DNA from: JAZKFT01 sp039925965 | Lineage (GTDB): Bacteria > Bacteroidota > Bacteroidia > Chitinophagales > Chitinophagaceae | Assembly (NCBI GenBank): GCA_039925965.1 | Contig: JBDSXW010000094.1 | Location: 101,411-165,410, forward strand | Reading direction: 5' to 3' | DNA: 64,000 bases | Shown: piece by piece, positions 1 through 8,089 of the stretch | How the letters are laid out: each line of letters opens with the position of its first letter | How positions within the stretch are numbered: the first letter of the stretch is position 1 | Notes under the pieces: generated by a model | What the model saw: the letters and a program-made list of their open reading frames with translations, nothing else | Database searches by the model: none | What the model was told of the DNA's origin: nothing | Program-made: the position numbers and the translations under genes

Positions 1-618
1 CCCGGGGCTATTGGGGGCTTCCTTAAAAAAGCACTGGACGATGCAGGCGGCTTTACTACCGATACCCTTGCCGAGGACTGTGACGTTACAATCCGCATTC
101 TAAAGGCTGGTTATCTGGTGGAAAATGAAAACAAGGCAGTTGCCATGACGGAGGCGCCAGAATCTTTGCCGCAATTTCTAAAGCAACGTACCCGTTGGAG
201 TTTTGGTGTGATGCAAACTTTCTGGAAACACCGCGACGCCTTATTCAATGTCAGATATGGTAGCCTGGGCTGGTGTGCCATGCCCAATATTCTATTGTTC
301 CAGTTTATCATCCCGTTGTTTTCGCCGCTGGCAGATATATTTATGATCATCGGACTGCTTACCGGAAACGCCGGCCGCATTGGCAAATACTACCTGATCT
401 TTATGCTGGTGGATTCCGCCATCGCCCTGATGGCCTTCCTTTTTGAAAAAGAACGGATCAGTAAACTTGCCTGGCTCATACCGCAGCGGCTGGCTTATCG
501 ATGGATTATGTACATCGTTTTGTTCCGAAGCCTGCGTAAGGCTGTGAAAGGAGAATTACAGCATTGGGGGGTATTAAAGCGCACAGGTAATGTAAAAAAC
601 TTTGAAGAAGCCGTGTAA
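1..618 (+). CDS. Membrane glycosyltransferase family 2, C-terminal part (5' end outside window)
   Basis: The reading frame is open from the first base, so the gene starts upstream; 205 codons are visible. The fragment has the processive GT2 signatures TLAED (visible residues 22-26, the catalytic-acid region) and QRTRW (62-66, the acceptor-side Q-x-x-RW motif), then hydrophobic helices and a basic C-terminus. This pattern fits inner-membrane GT2 enzymes of the poly-GlcNAc or cellulose synthase type, which polymerise or transfer sugars from nucleotide sugars. The sugar cannot be told from the fragment. The GTG at 118 is internal and not a true start. Confidence 0.88.
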   Translation, partial: PGAIGGFLKKALDDAGGFTTDTLAEDCDVTIRILKAGYLVENENKAVAMTEAPESLPQFLKQRTRWSFGVMQTFWKHRDALFNVRYGSLGWCAMPNILLFQFIIPLFSPLADIFMIIGLLTGNAGRIGKYYLIFMLVDSAIALMAFLFEKERISKLAWLIPQRLAYRWIMYIVLFRSLRKAVKGELQHWGVLKRTGNVKNFEEAV

Positions 619-779
619 ATCGCAATTGGTGGGTACGGTTATTTTAAAGTCAATTCCTTTCATTAAATAGGCGGGGAAACTGGCAATCTCTTTAACTTGC
701 TGGCCCAAACAAAAGATGCTGCAACATTGTAGCATGAAGATACCAGGTACATTTTCACTCATTAAAAATAACAGCAAAA

Positions 780-1196
780 ATGAAACGTAACGCAACAGCC
801 GTATGGAACGGCACCGGAAAAGAAGGTAGTGGTAATCTGACCACCCAAAGTACCGTTCTCGACAAAACCCAGTATTCTTTTAATACCCGATTTGCAGATG
901 GCGTTGGAACCAACCCAGAAGAACTGGTAGCAGCGGCTCATGCCGGTTGTTTTACAATGAAATTGAGTTTTGTGTTGGGTGTCGCCGGTTTTACCGCCGA
1001 TAGCATTGAAACCACCTGCACCATTGACCTCGATCCGGCCCAGGGTGCTATCGTTGGTTCCCATCTTGTGGTAAAAGCTACGATACCAGGTATCAGCGAA
1101 GAAGTTTTTCAGGCAAGTGTTAAGGATGCGGAGGCAAATTGCCCTATTTCAAAATTATTAAATACTGCAATTACTTCCGAAGCTACATTGGCTTAA
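780..1196 (+). CDS. OsmC/Ohr family peroxiredoxin-like protein
   Basis: A 138-residue protein of normal OsmC length. The two redox cysteines of the family are present at Cys57 (AAHAGCFTM) and Cys121 (EANCPISK), with the conserved NPEELVAAAHAGC stretch before the first. Family members reduce organic hydroperoxides in the cytoplasm, using a thiol or dihydrolipoyl donor. The gene is monocistronic and converges with meaB across a short space holding an inverted repeat. The OsmC rather than Ohr subgroup is inferred from the general look of the sequence. Confidence 0.93.
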   Translation: MKRNATAVWNGTGKEGSGNLTTQSTVLDKTQYSFNTRFADGVGTNPEELVAAAHAGCFTMKLSFVLGVAGFTADSIETTCTIDLDPAQGAIVGSHLVVKATIPGISEEVFQASVKDAEANCPISKLLNTAITSEATLA

Positions 1197-1206
1197 ACAA
1201 CCAGTT

Positions 1207-1248
1207 GTCAATAGGTCAAAGACTTATTGACCCTTTGACATAATGACC
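1207..1248. repeat. Imperfect inverted repeat of TGACC/GGTCA words between convergent genes
   Basis: Left arm GTCAATAGGTCAAAG (1207-1221) faces right arm CTTTGACATAATGACC (1233-1248); two positions mismatch. A smaller internal hairpin, GGTCAA/TTGACC, overlaps it. It lies between the stops of osmC and meaB, so it could be a weak two-way terminator, but it lacks a clean T-tract. The same words recur in other spaces of the window. Confidence 0.6.
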
Positions 1249-1257
1249 AGGTCTGTT

Positions 1258-2145
1258 TTATTTAAAATCAACCAGGGTGTAGAGGTTGATTCCAGGTGTG
1301 TTTTCAATCTCTGCTTTTAGTTGCGCTTTCGACAGGTTCTTCATGCGCTTTGCCTGGATCAGGTGCCAGGCTTTTTCGGCCAGCAGCCAACATTTTTTAT
1401 CGTTGGTGATTGCATGCGCCAAATGGATCTGTATTTTTTCCACCAGCTCTTCAATGCCTTTTTTCTGCGAAGCCACGGTTTTTACAATGGCCACTTCGTG
1501 AATGGCTTTTTGAAAGACCGGTGCCAGCATTTGCCGCAGGTTTTTTACAAACAGGTCAGCACCCGGCCGGTCGGCTTTATTCACTACAAACACATCGGCT
1601 ATCTCCATCAGCCCCGCCTTCATGGTTTGGATCTCATCGCCCGCTTCGGGTACCATCACCACAACAGTGCAGTCTGCTAACCCGGCAATTTCTATTTCGC
1701 TTTGACCAACTCCCACAGTTTCTATAACGATATAATCAAAAACAGCCGCTTTCATGATGTCGCTGATCTCTATAATTTTTGGATGTAGCCCACCCAGCGA
1801 TCCGCGGGTGGCCAGCGAGCGAATAAATACATTGGGATGATTGTACCACTCGCTCATCCGGATGCGGTCGCCCAGCAGTGCACCGAGATTAAAAGGTGAT
1901 GAAGGATCTACGCAAAGCACGCCTACCTTTTTATCCTGGCTTACCAGCACACCAATCAATGCGTCTACCAGGGTGCTTTTGCCTGCCCCCGGTGGGCCGG
2001 TAATGCCAATCAGCGGCACGCCGGAAGCTGGTAACTGTTTCATGAATTCGAGGTAGCCGGGCACTTCATTTTCCACCAGCGAAATGCAACGGGCCAGGGC
2101 TTTGTCAGCACCTTCCTGAATTTGAGGCAATAGCCCGTTGAACAT
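1258..2145 (-). CDS. meaB: Methylmalonyl-CoA mutase-associated GTPase MeaB
   Basis: A 295-residue G3E-type GTPase. The Walker A motif GITGPPGAGKST is at 47-58, the switch-like ETVGVGQSE at 142-150 and the base-specificity NKAD at 189-192. MeaB chaperones B12-dependent methylmalonyl-CoA mutase, gating cofactor loading and protecting the enzyme from inactivation. No mutase gene lies in this window, so the partner is encoded elsewhere. The protein is slightly shorter than many family members (about 320-330). The start is the ATG at 2145. Confidence 0.93.
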   Translation of the reverse strand: MFNGLLPQIQEGADKALARCISLVENEVPGYLEFMKQLPASGVPLIGITGPPGAGKSTLVDALIGVLVSQDKKVGVLCVDPSSPFNLGALLGDRIRMSEWYNHPNVFIRSLATRGSLGGLHPKIIEISDIMKAAVFDYIVIETVGVGQSEIEIAGLADCTVVVMVPEAGDEIQTMKAGLMEIADVFVVNKADRPGADLFVKNLRQMLAPVFQKAIHEVAIVKTVASQKKGIEELVEKIQIHLAHAITNDKKCWLLAEKAWHLIQAKRMKNLSKAQLKAEIENTPGINLYTLVDFK

Positions 2146-2322
2146 AATAGATCCATTTAGGCTGCGAATTTCGTGGATTGTGGGGAATGAGGAGGGGTAG
2201 AAATTTAGGCGGGATGGTCAATCGCACTTGGTGCGAATGATGGCGGGTGTCTTAATGCTTTTGGGTCCAGTCGCCGAAGAAATACCCGAGGTAAAGCCAC
2301 CAGCCCCACTATTAATTTTTCC

Positions 2323-2916
2323 TCAAACGTCAACTGTTCCTGTCTCCACTTTTCCAGCTCGCTTATAATTGGCGATAATGACTCCGGTTGATGTAACCAA
2401 ACTTTCTATTAATGTAAATGCTGCCGGAATCGGGCCATTGTCAAACAGCTTTTTTCCTGCACCCAGCGTCAAAGGGTAAATTTTGAGGCAGAGTTCATCC
2501 ACCAGGTCATGCTGAAGTAGCAGCTGAATGAGCTCACCACTGCCCCAAACCTGGATGTCAGCACCTTCTGAATTTTTGAGGGTTTTGATAGCTGCCAAAC
2601 CATCGAAAAATACCGAGTTTTTCCATTCTGAACGTTTCCTGGTTTTAGAGAGGATGTACTTGGTACCATCATTGATCCCTGGCCAAAAATCTGCATGTTG
2701 AGGCCAGTACGCTTCCCAAATCTCAAATGTTTTTCGGCCTAAAAGATAGTCTGTAGGTTGCATCTGTTTTTGCACGACTTTACCTCCAACTTCGTCACCA
2801 TACGGTGCAACCCAGCCGCCATATTTAAAACCGCCCGATTCATCTTCCTCCGGTCCGCCGGGTGCTTGCATTATGCCATCTAATGTAATCATTGATAACA
2901 CGATTACTTTTCTCAT
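2323..2916 (-). CDS. Dihydrofolate reductase-like (RibD C-terminal domain) protein
   Basis: A 197-residue protein starting RKVIVLSMITLDGIMQAPGG, the usual opening of the RibD_C/DHFR-like family, with the conserved LLGRKTFEIWEAYW and WGSGELIQLLLQHDLVDEL stretches. These proteins bind NADPH, but most stand-alone members have no proven substrate; they are not the housekeeping FolA. It is the third gene of an operon behind an ArsR regulator and an AHSA1 protein, 14 bases after the latter. That order suggests a small regulated stress or detoxification unit. Confidence 0.88.
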   Translation of the reverse strand: MRKVIVLSMITLDGIMQAPGGPEEDESGGFKYGGWVAPYGDEVGGKVVQKQMQPTDYLLGRKTFEIWEAYWPQHADFWPGINDGTKYILSKTRKRSEWKNSVFFDGLAAIKTLKNSEGADIQVWGSGELIQLLLQHDLVDELCLKIYPLTLGAGKKLFDNGPIPAAFTLIESLVTSTGVIIANYKRAGKVETGTVDV

Positions 2917-2930
2917 AGTGGTTGATTTTT

Positions 2931-3437
2931 TTATTTTTGCCCGGCTGTTTGAATGGCCAACATTTTTTCTAAAAAGTCCAACGTCATTGTAAATCCTCCC
3001 TGGAAGCCCATTTCAATCATCTTCTCCATGCGGGTAAGGGATTCATTTTTGATAGTAATACTCACCTTTGTGGTTCCGTTTTGTTCGCTGAAGTTAAGAT
3101 CCCAATCAGAACCCGGCAGTTCAGGGTTTTCATCCTTATCTGCAAAGGCATTAACCATTTTGAAATTGGTTGTGGGGCTAATGGAAGTATATTCCTGAAT
3201 GGACCAATGCTCCTGTCCTTCCGGGCTTACCATCGCATAAAATCTTTTTCCACCAACTTCGAAATTCATAAATTTTGTTTTTGATGCCCAGGGTTTAGGA
3301 GCCCACCATTGGTCAAGAATTTCTTGTTTGGTAAAAGCATCCCATACCAGTGGCAGGCCGGCAGCAAATTCTCTGTTTACGAACACCGTTTTCGTTGATT
3401 TGTCAACGGTAAAATCAAATAGCAAATTGTTTTTCAT
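2931..3437 (-). CDS. SRPBCC/AHSA1 domain protein
   Basis: A 168-residue START-like protein. The motif VNREFAAGLPLVWDAFTKQEILDQWWAPKPW near the N-terminus and the later NFSEQNGTTKVSITI and GFQGGFTMTLDFLEKML are typical of AHSA1 (activator of Hsp90 ATPase homologue) proteins. The fold forms a hydrophobic ligand cavity; the ligand is unknown. Its ATG overlaps the regulator's stop as ATGA (3434-3437), so the two are translationally coupled. Pairing of ArsR regulators with AHSA1 genes is common in bacteria. Confidence 0.9.
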   Translation of the reverse strand: MKNNLLFDFTVDKSTKTVFVNREFAAGLPLVWDAFTKQEILDQWWAPKPWASKTKFMNFEVGGKRFYAMVSPEGQEHWSIQEYTSISPTTNFKMVNAFADKDENPELPGSDWDLNFSEQNGTTKVSITIKNESLTRMEKMIEMGFQGGFTMTLDFLEKMLAIQTAGQK

Positions 3438-3754
3438 TTTTTATGTTTTTTAAAAGTTGATAATACGTTGTCGAGTTGATTAAATCGGGTTTCCCAAAGT
3501 TTTCTAAATTGGGTTAACCAGATATCAACCGCTTTCATTTTTTCAATTTCAAGTGAGTAATAAATTTCCCTGCCTTGTTGTTCCTTTTTTACCAGTTCGC
3601 ATTCGGTGAGTATACGAAGGTGTTTAGAAACAGCTTGTCGGGTAGTGTTGAAGTTGTCAGCAATCGCATTCGGTGTCATTGCCTGGAATGCGATCAAGGT
3701 AATAATTGCCCGCCTTGTCGGATCGGCGATTGCCTGAAAAATGTCTCTTCTCAT
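3434..3754 (-). CDS. ArsR family transcriptional regulator
   Basis: A 106-residue winged-helix regulator. The opening RRDIFQAIADPTRRAIITLI and the recognition region NTTRQAVSKHLRILTECELVKKEQQGREIYYSL are typical of the ArsR subgroup that lacks metal-binding cysteines. The ATG at 3754 is chosen because the family starts at this point; a longer TTG start at 3805 would add 17 unconserved residues. It heads the operon with the AHSA1 and DHFR-like genes. A palindrome next to a -7 box 30-40 bases upstream suggests autorepression. Confidence 0.9.
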   Translation of the reverse strand: MRRDIFQAIADPTRRAIITLIAFQAMTPNAIADNFNTTRQAVSKHLRILTECELVKKEQQGREIYYSLEIEKMKAVDIWLTQFRKLWETRFNQLDNVLSTFKKHKK

Positions 3755-3780
3755 ATTATCTGAATTTACCGTTGTGAAAC

Positions 3781-3798
3781 CAACCGGTTGCAAATATA
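3781..3798 (-). promoter_or_regulatory. Putative ArsR operon promoter -7 box with adjacent operator palindrome
   Basis: On the minus strand, TATATTTG (3798-3791) matches the Bacteroidota -7 consensus TAnnTTTG. Directly downstream is the perfect 10-bp palindrome CAACCGGTTG (3781-3790), at the expected transcription start. The ATG of the ArsR gene is 27 bases further on. No clear -33 element was found. A palindrome over the start site is where an ArsR-type repressor would act; this is inference. Confidence 0.45.
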
Positions 3799-3930
3799 TG
3801 CGCAATCAATCGGCTGCGGAAAATTTTTTCAGACCGAAAGAAAATGGGCTATAATTGTTAGCTTGGAGCGTTGCCGTAAAATTTCCTGGAAACGGTAGAC
3901 TATTAGTGACGGACGGGAATTTATAATGAC

Positions 3931-4320
3931 GTGGCAGTAACTGTAGGTGGGCTTATTTTAAAAGCTGAGGGTCATAATCTTTACCACCGCATTGTTCTTT
4001 TCCCACAAAATGAAGTACTTAAAGACCTGCTGGCGATTGCAAAGTGGTCTGGCGGGGACCCTGGAAGCCTTTCACTCCCTCAAGTCATTAATACCGCCGT
4101 TTCTGCCAATGCTGTTGTCCAAATAAAAGACGCTATGCCGGTGTCTGGTGCTTTGACCATTGGTCACTGAGCAGTTAAAAATTGGGAGACGCTACCATGC
4201 TTTTTTTGCCTGTGTACCTACAAAGAATGCCCCTGCGCAGCACCTGCTGCTTGCCGGAAAACTTTCAAAAGAAAATGGCCAGCCAACATCCGGTACCTGC
4301 CATGCACGTTTTTTTCAATA
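3931..4320 (+). pseudogene. Decayed coding region of unknown origin upstream of dnaN
   Basis: Frame 3931-4170 gives about 79 codons from a GTG, with reasonable amino-acid make-up (DLLAIAKWSGGDPGSLSLP). A second coding-looking stretch in another frame (about 4149-4317, including NAPAQHLLLAGKLSKENG) follows almost at once. The two could be one gene broken by a frameshift near 4150-4165. I do not recognise the family, and neither piece has a convincing start. It may also be non-coding. The rest of 3806-4393 holds only the dnaN promoter. Confidence 0.25.
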
Positions 4321-4335
4321 GTCATATTCAGCCTC

Positions 4336-4364
4336 TTTACAAATACCAAAAAAGTGTACGTTTG
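4336..4364 (+). promoter_or_regulatory. Putative dnaN promoter (Bacteroidota type)
   Basis: TACGTTTG at 4357-4364 matches TAnnTTTG exactly. A TTTAC at 4336-4340 lies 16 bases upstream and may serve as a weak -33 element. The ATG of dnaN follows 29 bases after the -7 box, giving a short normal leader. Confidence 0.5.
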
Positions 4365-4393
4365 CTGAAATAGAAAAAACCCAACAAACTGCC

Positions 4394-5509
4394 ATGAAGT
4401 TTATCGTATCGTCATCTGCTTTACTGAAACAATTACAACAAATAAGTGGGGTTATCAATGCCAACACGGTATTGCCAATCCTGGAAGATTACCTGTTTGA
4501 AGTAGACAAAAACAAACTGAGCGTAACCGCTACCGACCTGGAAACGGTAATGCAGATCCAACTGGATATTGAAGCTAAAGACAATGGCAAAGTTTGTATT
4601 CCAGCTAAAATATTGATGGACAGCTTAAAGAACCTGCCCGACCAGCCGCTTACTTTCAACATTGACAAAAATTACAGCATCGAAATTACCAGCGACAACG
4701 GTAAGTACAAGGTAATGGGCGAAAACCCGGATAATTTTCCCAAAGCACCTACAGCGGACGATACCACTTCGTTTACGATGACCAGCACCGCTTTGGTGAA
4801 TGCGATCAATAAAACCCTTTTCGCAGTTAGTAATGATGACCTGCGGCCCGCTATGACCGGTGTATATTTTGAAATGCTGGCCGATGGCCTGCAATGCGTA
4901 GCTACCGACGCTCACCGCCTGGTTCGCTACAAACGCACCGATGTAACCTGCCCCAAACAAGACACGTTTATCGTTCCTAAAAAGCCATTGACCTTACTAA
5001 AAAACGCATTGCCCAATAATGAGGACGAGCTGACCATCAGTTATAATAGCAACCACCTGTTTGTAACGCACGACACAACACAAATGAGTTGCCGCCTGAT
5101 CGACGCGAGATTCCCCGACTACAAAGTGGTGATACCTGCCGACAATCCATATCGCCTCACCGTAAACAAGGCCGACTTTCAAAGTGCCCTGCGCCGTGTG
5201 AGTATTTTTAGTAACAAGAGCACCAACCAGGTAGCCCTTACCATTAGCGGCAGCCAGTTACAACTTGCTGCACAGGATATCGACTTCAGTTTTGAAGGCA
5301 ATGAAAGAATGAACTGCCAGTATACCGGCGAAGACCTTGCGATCGCCTTTAACGCCCGTTTCCTGATAGAAATGCTGGGTGCTGCCGATACGCCGGAAGT
5401 AGTGATGGAACTCAGCACCGCTACCAAGGCTGGCCTCATAAAGCCCAGCGAACAAGCCGAAGGCGAAGATGTGCTGATGCTGGTAATGCCGCTGATGATG
5501 AACAGCTAA
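4394..5509 (+). CDS. dnaN: DNA polymerase III subunit beta (sliding clamp)
   Basis: A 371-residue protein of the length expected for the bacterial clamp, with three homologous domains of about 120 residues. It starts MKFIVSSSALLKQLQQISGVI and holds the typical ATDAHRLVRYKR stretch in the second domain and a VMPLMM(N) C-terminal end close to the clamp consensus. As a dimer it encircles DNA and tethers the replicative polymerase. It stands alone, without dnaA or recF beside it, which is usual in Bacteroidota. A strong terminator follows. Confidence 0.97.
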   Translation: MKFIVSSSALLKQLQQISGVINANTVLPILEDYLFEVDKNKLSVTATDLETVMQIQLDIEAKDNGKVCIPAKILMDSLKNLPDQPLTFNIDKNYSIEITSDNGKYKVMGENPDNFPKAPTADDTTSFTMTSTALVNAINKTLFAVSNDDLRPAMTGVYFEMLADGLQCVATDAHRLVRYKRTDVTCPKQDTFIVPKKPLTLLKNALPNNEDELTISYNSNHLFVTHDTTQMSCRLIDARFPDYKVVIPADNPYRLTVNKADFQSALRRVSIFSNKSTNQVALTISGSQLQLAAQDIDFSFEGNERMNCQYTGEDLAIAFNARFLIEMLGAADTPEVVMELSTATKAGLIKPSEQAEGEDVLMLVMPLMMNS

Positions 5510-5542
5510 AAACGGATATTTACCCTGCTGGATATTTTATTG

Positions 5543-5579
5543 ATCTCCTGTTGCTTAATTGCAACGGGAGATTTTTTTT
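5543..5579 (+). terminator. Rho-independent terminator after dnaN
   Basis: Stem ATCTCCTGTTGC (5543-5554) pairs with GCAACGGGAGAT (5561-5572), with one G-T wobble, around a TTAATT loop. It is followed by a run of T to 5579. It sits 33 bases after the dnaN stop. Confidence 0.85.
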
Positions 5580-5901
5580 GGGGGCGATGCGCCTGGTTTG
5601 ATCATCAGCTTTGGTTCTGGCTGTACGTTGCTACTCCGCCACTGGCCGGCCCACTAATACTTCTGCGGGGTATCCACTTCCATCCGGTATCCCACCGACT
5701 GTTGTAGTACCTTTAAACATGCAAAGCTTTGGAATGTATTCAACGAAAGAAAATAGCGGGCGACTATGGCTTACATTGCAATGTCGTTAAGTAATTATCG
5801 TGCGCCTTTGGCATAGAAAACCTTACTTAGATGGCGTTGCAATTCGTAGATTCAATTGGCCGCTAAACCTTTCTGAATTCTCTCCACGTAACTACCAAAC
5901 T
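5580..5901. other. Gene-free space upstream of the Crp-like regulator
   Basis: No credible coding frame on either strand. The only item of note is CAATGTCGTTAAGT at 5779-5792, which equals the outer 14 bases of the MITE end at 44015. No good TAnnTTTG box was found ahead of the regulator. Confidence 0.5.
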
Positions 5902-6603
5902 ATGACCATCGACAATAAATTGCTGCTGATTCGCAACCACAACATCTTCGCCTGCATGACAGACGAGGATTATGAGGAAATGAATATCATCCACAATTTT
6001 ATTGAGGCGGCTAAAGGCGAGTATATTTATTTCGACAGCCATTTTCACAACAAACTCTACTTCGTAAAAGGGGGCAATATTAAGATTGGCTATTACGATG
6101 AGGAAGGCAATGAAGTAGTCAAGGAAATTATACGGCAGGGAGAAACCTTTGGCCAGATCACGCTGGAGCGCAATAACCTCAATGGTGAATTTGCCAAAGC
6201 CTATAAAGGCGATGTAAGCCTTTGCGCCTTCAATATCGAAGACTTTGAAAAGCTCCTGAAGCAAAAGCCAGACGTGTCGTTGCGTTTTACCCGGCAAATA
6301 GGCCACCAGCTTCGCAACGTGGAAAACCGGCTGGTAAATGTGTTGAACAAGGATGTAAAAACCAGGCTGATCATTTTTCTGTTGTACCTGGCCAAAGAGC
6401 ATATTGCTACTGCCGCTACTGATGCTTTTTGTATTCCCAATCACCTTACGCATGAAGATATTGCCAGCCTGATCGGCAGCAGCCGGCAAACCGTTACCAC
6501 GCTGGTAAGCGAGCTGGCTGCACAAGAAATGATTTCGGTCAACAGGCAGCAAATTTGCTTTCTCAATGTTAAAGAATTGAAAAAGCATTTAACTGTCGGT
6601 TAG
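5902..6603 (+). CDS. Crp/Fnr family transcriptional regulator
   Basis: A 233-residue protein with an N-terminal cyclic-nucleotide-binding-like beta-roll (about 15-130, including FVKGGNIKIGYYDEEGNEVV and RQGETFGQ) and a C-terminal winged helix with HEDIASLIGSSRQTVTTLVSEL as the helix-turn-helix. No N-terminal cysteine cluster is present, so it is not an iron-sulfur Fnr. The ATG at 5902 is preferred over a GTG at 5800, whose extra 34 residues look non-coding. It is followed at once by the YHS/DM13/DoxX/YceI run and may control it. Confidence 0.93.
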   Translation: MTIDNKLLLIRNHNIFACMTDEDYEEMNIIHNFIEAAKGEYIYFDSHFHNKLYFVKGGNIKIGYYDEEGNEVVKEIIRQGETFGQITLERNNLNGEFAKAYKGDVSLCAFNIEDFEKLLKQKPDVSLRFTRQIGHQLRNVENRLVNVLNKDVKTRLIIFLLYLAKEHIATAATDAFCIPNHLTHEDIASLIGSSRQTVTTLVSELAAQEMISVNRQQICFLNVKELKKHLTVG

Positions 6604-6630
6604 CAGACATACCGCGCAGCTACTTTATTT

Positions 6631-6638
6631 TACTTTTG
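6631..6638 (+). promoter_or_regulatory. Putative -7 box upstream of the YHS gene
   Basis: TACTTTTG matches TAnnTTTG and lies 17 bases before the ATG at 6656. No clear -33 element was seen. It would begin a transcript covering the envelope gene run. Confidence 0.4.
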
Positions 6639-6655
6639 AGGAAACGAAATTGCAT

Positions 6656-7114
6656 ATGAAAGTAAAGTTCACACTCGCCGTTATTGGCCTCGCATTTGCG
6701 GCAAACGTCTTGGGCCAAAACAGCGCCCTGCAAAGGCAGGACCAATATAATCTCAAAAACAACCTTGCTTTAAAAGGGTATGACCCGGTAGCTTACACTC
6801 TTTTTGGGAAGGCACTAAAGGGCAACAAAGATTTGAATGTTTCCTGGAAAGGTGTTACCTATTATTTCGCTTTTCAAAGTACCAAAGACCTTTTTAATCT
6901 CTCCCCTGCAAAATATGAACCTACCTATGGCGGCTGGTGCGCCTATGCCATGGGCAAAAGAGGCGAAAAGGTTTCGATAGACCCGGAAGCTTTTAAAATA
7001 GTGGATGGCAAGGTGTACCTCTTCTACGGCAAAAGCCAGGTGACAGACTGGAATAAAGAAGAAGCTGCGTTAAAAACAAAAGCTGATCGATATTGGCAGG
7101 GCTTTTATAAATAA
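6656..7114 (+). CDS. Secreted YHS domain-containing protein
   Basis: A 152-residue protein with an N-terminal signal peptide (about residues 1-20, ending NVLG/QN). The rest is a YHS-type domain with ALKGYDPVAYT (38-48) and EPTYGGWCAYAMGKRG (88-103), the two signature parts of periplasmic YHS proteins. YHS domains often bind metals and occur next to redox or metal-handling genes. An ATG at 6650 two codons upstream is possible. The single cysteine at 95 is conserved in the family. Confidence 0.88.
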   Translation: MKVKFTLAVIGLAFAANVLGQNSALQRQDQYNLKNNLALKGYDPVAYTLFGKALKGNKDLNVSWKGVTYYFAFQSTKDLFNLSPAKYEPTYGGWCAYAMGKRGEKVSIDPEAFKIVDGKVYLFYGKSQVTDWNKEEAALKTKADRYWQGFYK

Positions 7115-7227
7115 ACGAGGACCTCTTAAAGCTTATCTATTTGCCCCTTATTACGTATTCTAGGTATTGAAGTAGCGGGAATCTAAAGGGACACCTACCA
7201 AGAAACCAACACAAAAAACATACTGTT

Positions 7228-7674
7228 ATGAGAAAGCAACGAATAGCTGTAGTCAGCACAGTCCTGGCAACCATTTTCATGTTGGGCGCTTGTAAAAAGA
7301 ATAATGTGCCAACATTCGCAGAGGAGAAGATTGTTGCCGACAGCATTTTATACACTGGCGCACTGGCTGGCGGAGAGTTTGGAGATATTTCAAGGGGCGA
7401 TGTTTCAGTAGAAAAACTCGCAGGCAAAAAATACCTGGTGTTTAAAAACTTTACCAGCAGCAACGGGCCAGCCGTATATGTGTACCTTACCAAAACAATC
7501 GCCAGCAATGCGAACCCACCTGTTGATTATGTAGACCTCGGCTTGCTTAAAGCCATCAATGGAACCTTCAACTACGAACTAACATCCAACCCCGACATTG
7601 CTGTTTATAAATATGCGTTGGTATGGTGCCGTCAATTTAAAATTCAGTTTGGCATCGCCGAACTCAAAAAATAG
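7228..7674 (+). CDS. DM13 domain lipoprotein
   Basis: A 148-residue protein with a lipobox (LGAC, Cys22), so it is anchored in the envelope. The body matches the DM13 pattern: YTGALAGGEFGDISRGDVSV, then the KNFTSSNGPAVYVYLT strand, a DLGLLKAINGTFNYEL turn and the closing YALVWCRQFKIQFGIAEL with its conserved cysteine. DM13 domains resemble DOMON-type folds and are thought to take part in electron transfer. The stop lies 6 bases before the DoxX start, so the two are co-transcribed. Confidence 0.88.
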   Translation: MRKQRIAVVSTVLATIFMLGACKKNNVPTFAEEKIVADSILYTGALAGGEFGDISRGDVSVEKLAGKKYLVFKNFTSSNGPAVYVYLTKTIASNANPPVDYVDLGLLKAINGTFNYELTSNPDIAVYKYALVWCRQFKIQFGIAELKK

Positions 7675-7680
7675 AAAACG

Positions 7681-8079
7681 ATGAAGACTAAAAACATTGT
7701 TGTTTGGGTGCTACGGCTTATTGCAGCTATCATTTTGCTACAAACGCTCTACTTTAAGTTTAGCGGTTCGGAGGAATCGAAGTTTATTTTTTCCACCCTC
7801 GGTATCGAACCCTGGGGTCGAATCGGAACCGGTGTCGCCGAGTTGATCACCTCAATTTTGATCTTGATTCCCCGAACCACCGTATATGGGGCTGTGATGG
7901 GTATGGGTATTATGGCTGGAGCCCTTGTAAGCCATTTGTTCAAATTAGGAATCGTCGTAATGGACGACGGAGGTCAGCTCTTCATTTATGCACTGCTGGT
8001 GTTTGTTTCCTGCGCCATATTGGTCATTATGTACAGGGAACAATTACTTAAACTGCTTAAAAACCCCGCCACCACTTAA
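7681..8079 (+). CDS. DoxX family membrane protein
   Basis: A 132-residue, four-helix integral membrane protein of the DoxX type, opening with VLRLIAAIILLQTLYFKFSG and holding a helix rich in G and M (GAVMGMGIMAGALVSHL). DoxX-like proteins sit in the inner membrane and are tied to thiol and oxidative-stress handling or act as quinone-side subunits. The start is the ATG six bases after the DM13 stop. Confidence 0.88.
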   Translation: MKTKNIVVWVLRLIAAIILLQTLYFKFSGSEESKFIFSTLGIEPWGRIGTGVAELITSILILIPRTTVYGAVMGMGIMAGALVSHLFKLGIVVMDDGGQLFIYALLVFVSCAILVIMYREQLLKLLKNPATT

Positions 8080-8089
8080 TCCGCATTTT

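Noticed and set aside
4182..4373. A 63-codon ATG frame before dnaN
   Set aside because: It overlaps the dnaN promoter and a better coding frame; cysteine- and proline-rich make-up suggests chance.
5863..6588. A 241-codon frame opposite the Crp-like regulator
   Set aside because: The forward frame has the clear beta-roll and helix-turn-helix; the reverse frame shows no family pattern.
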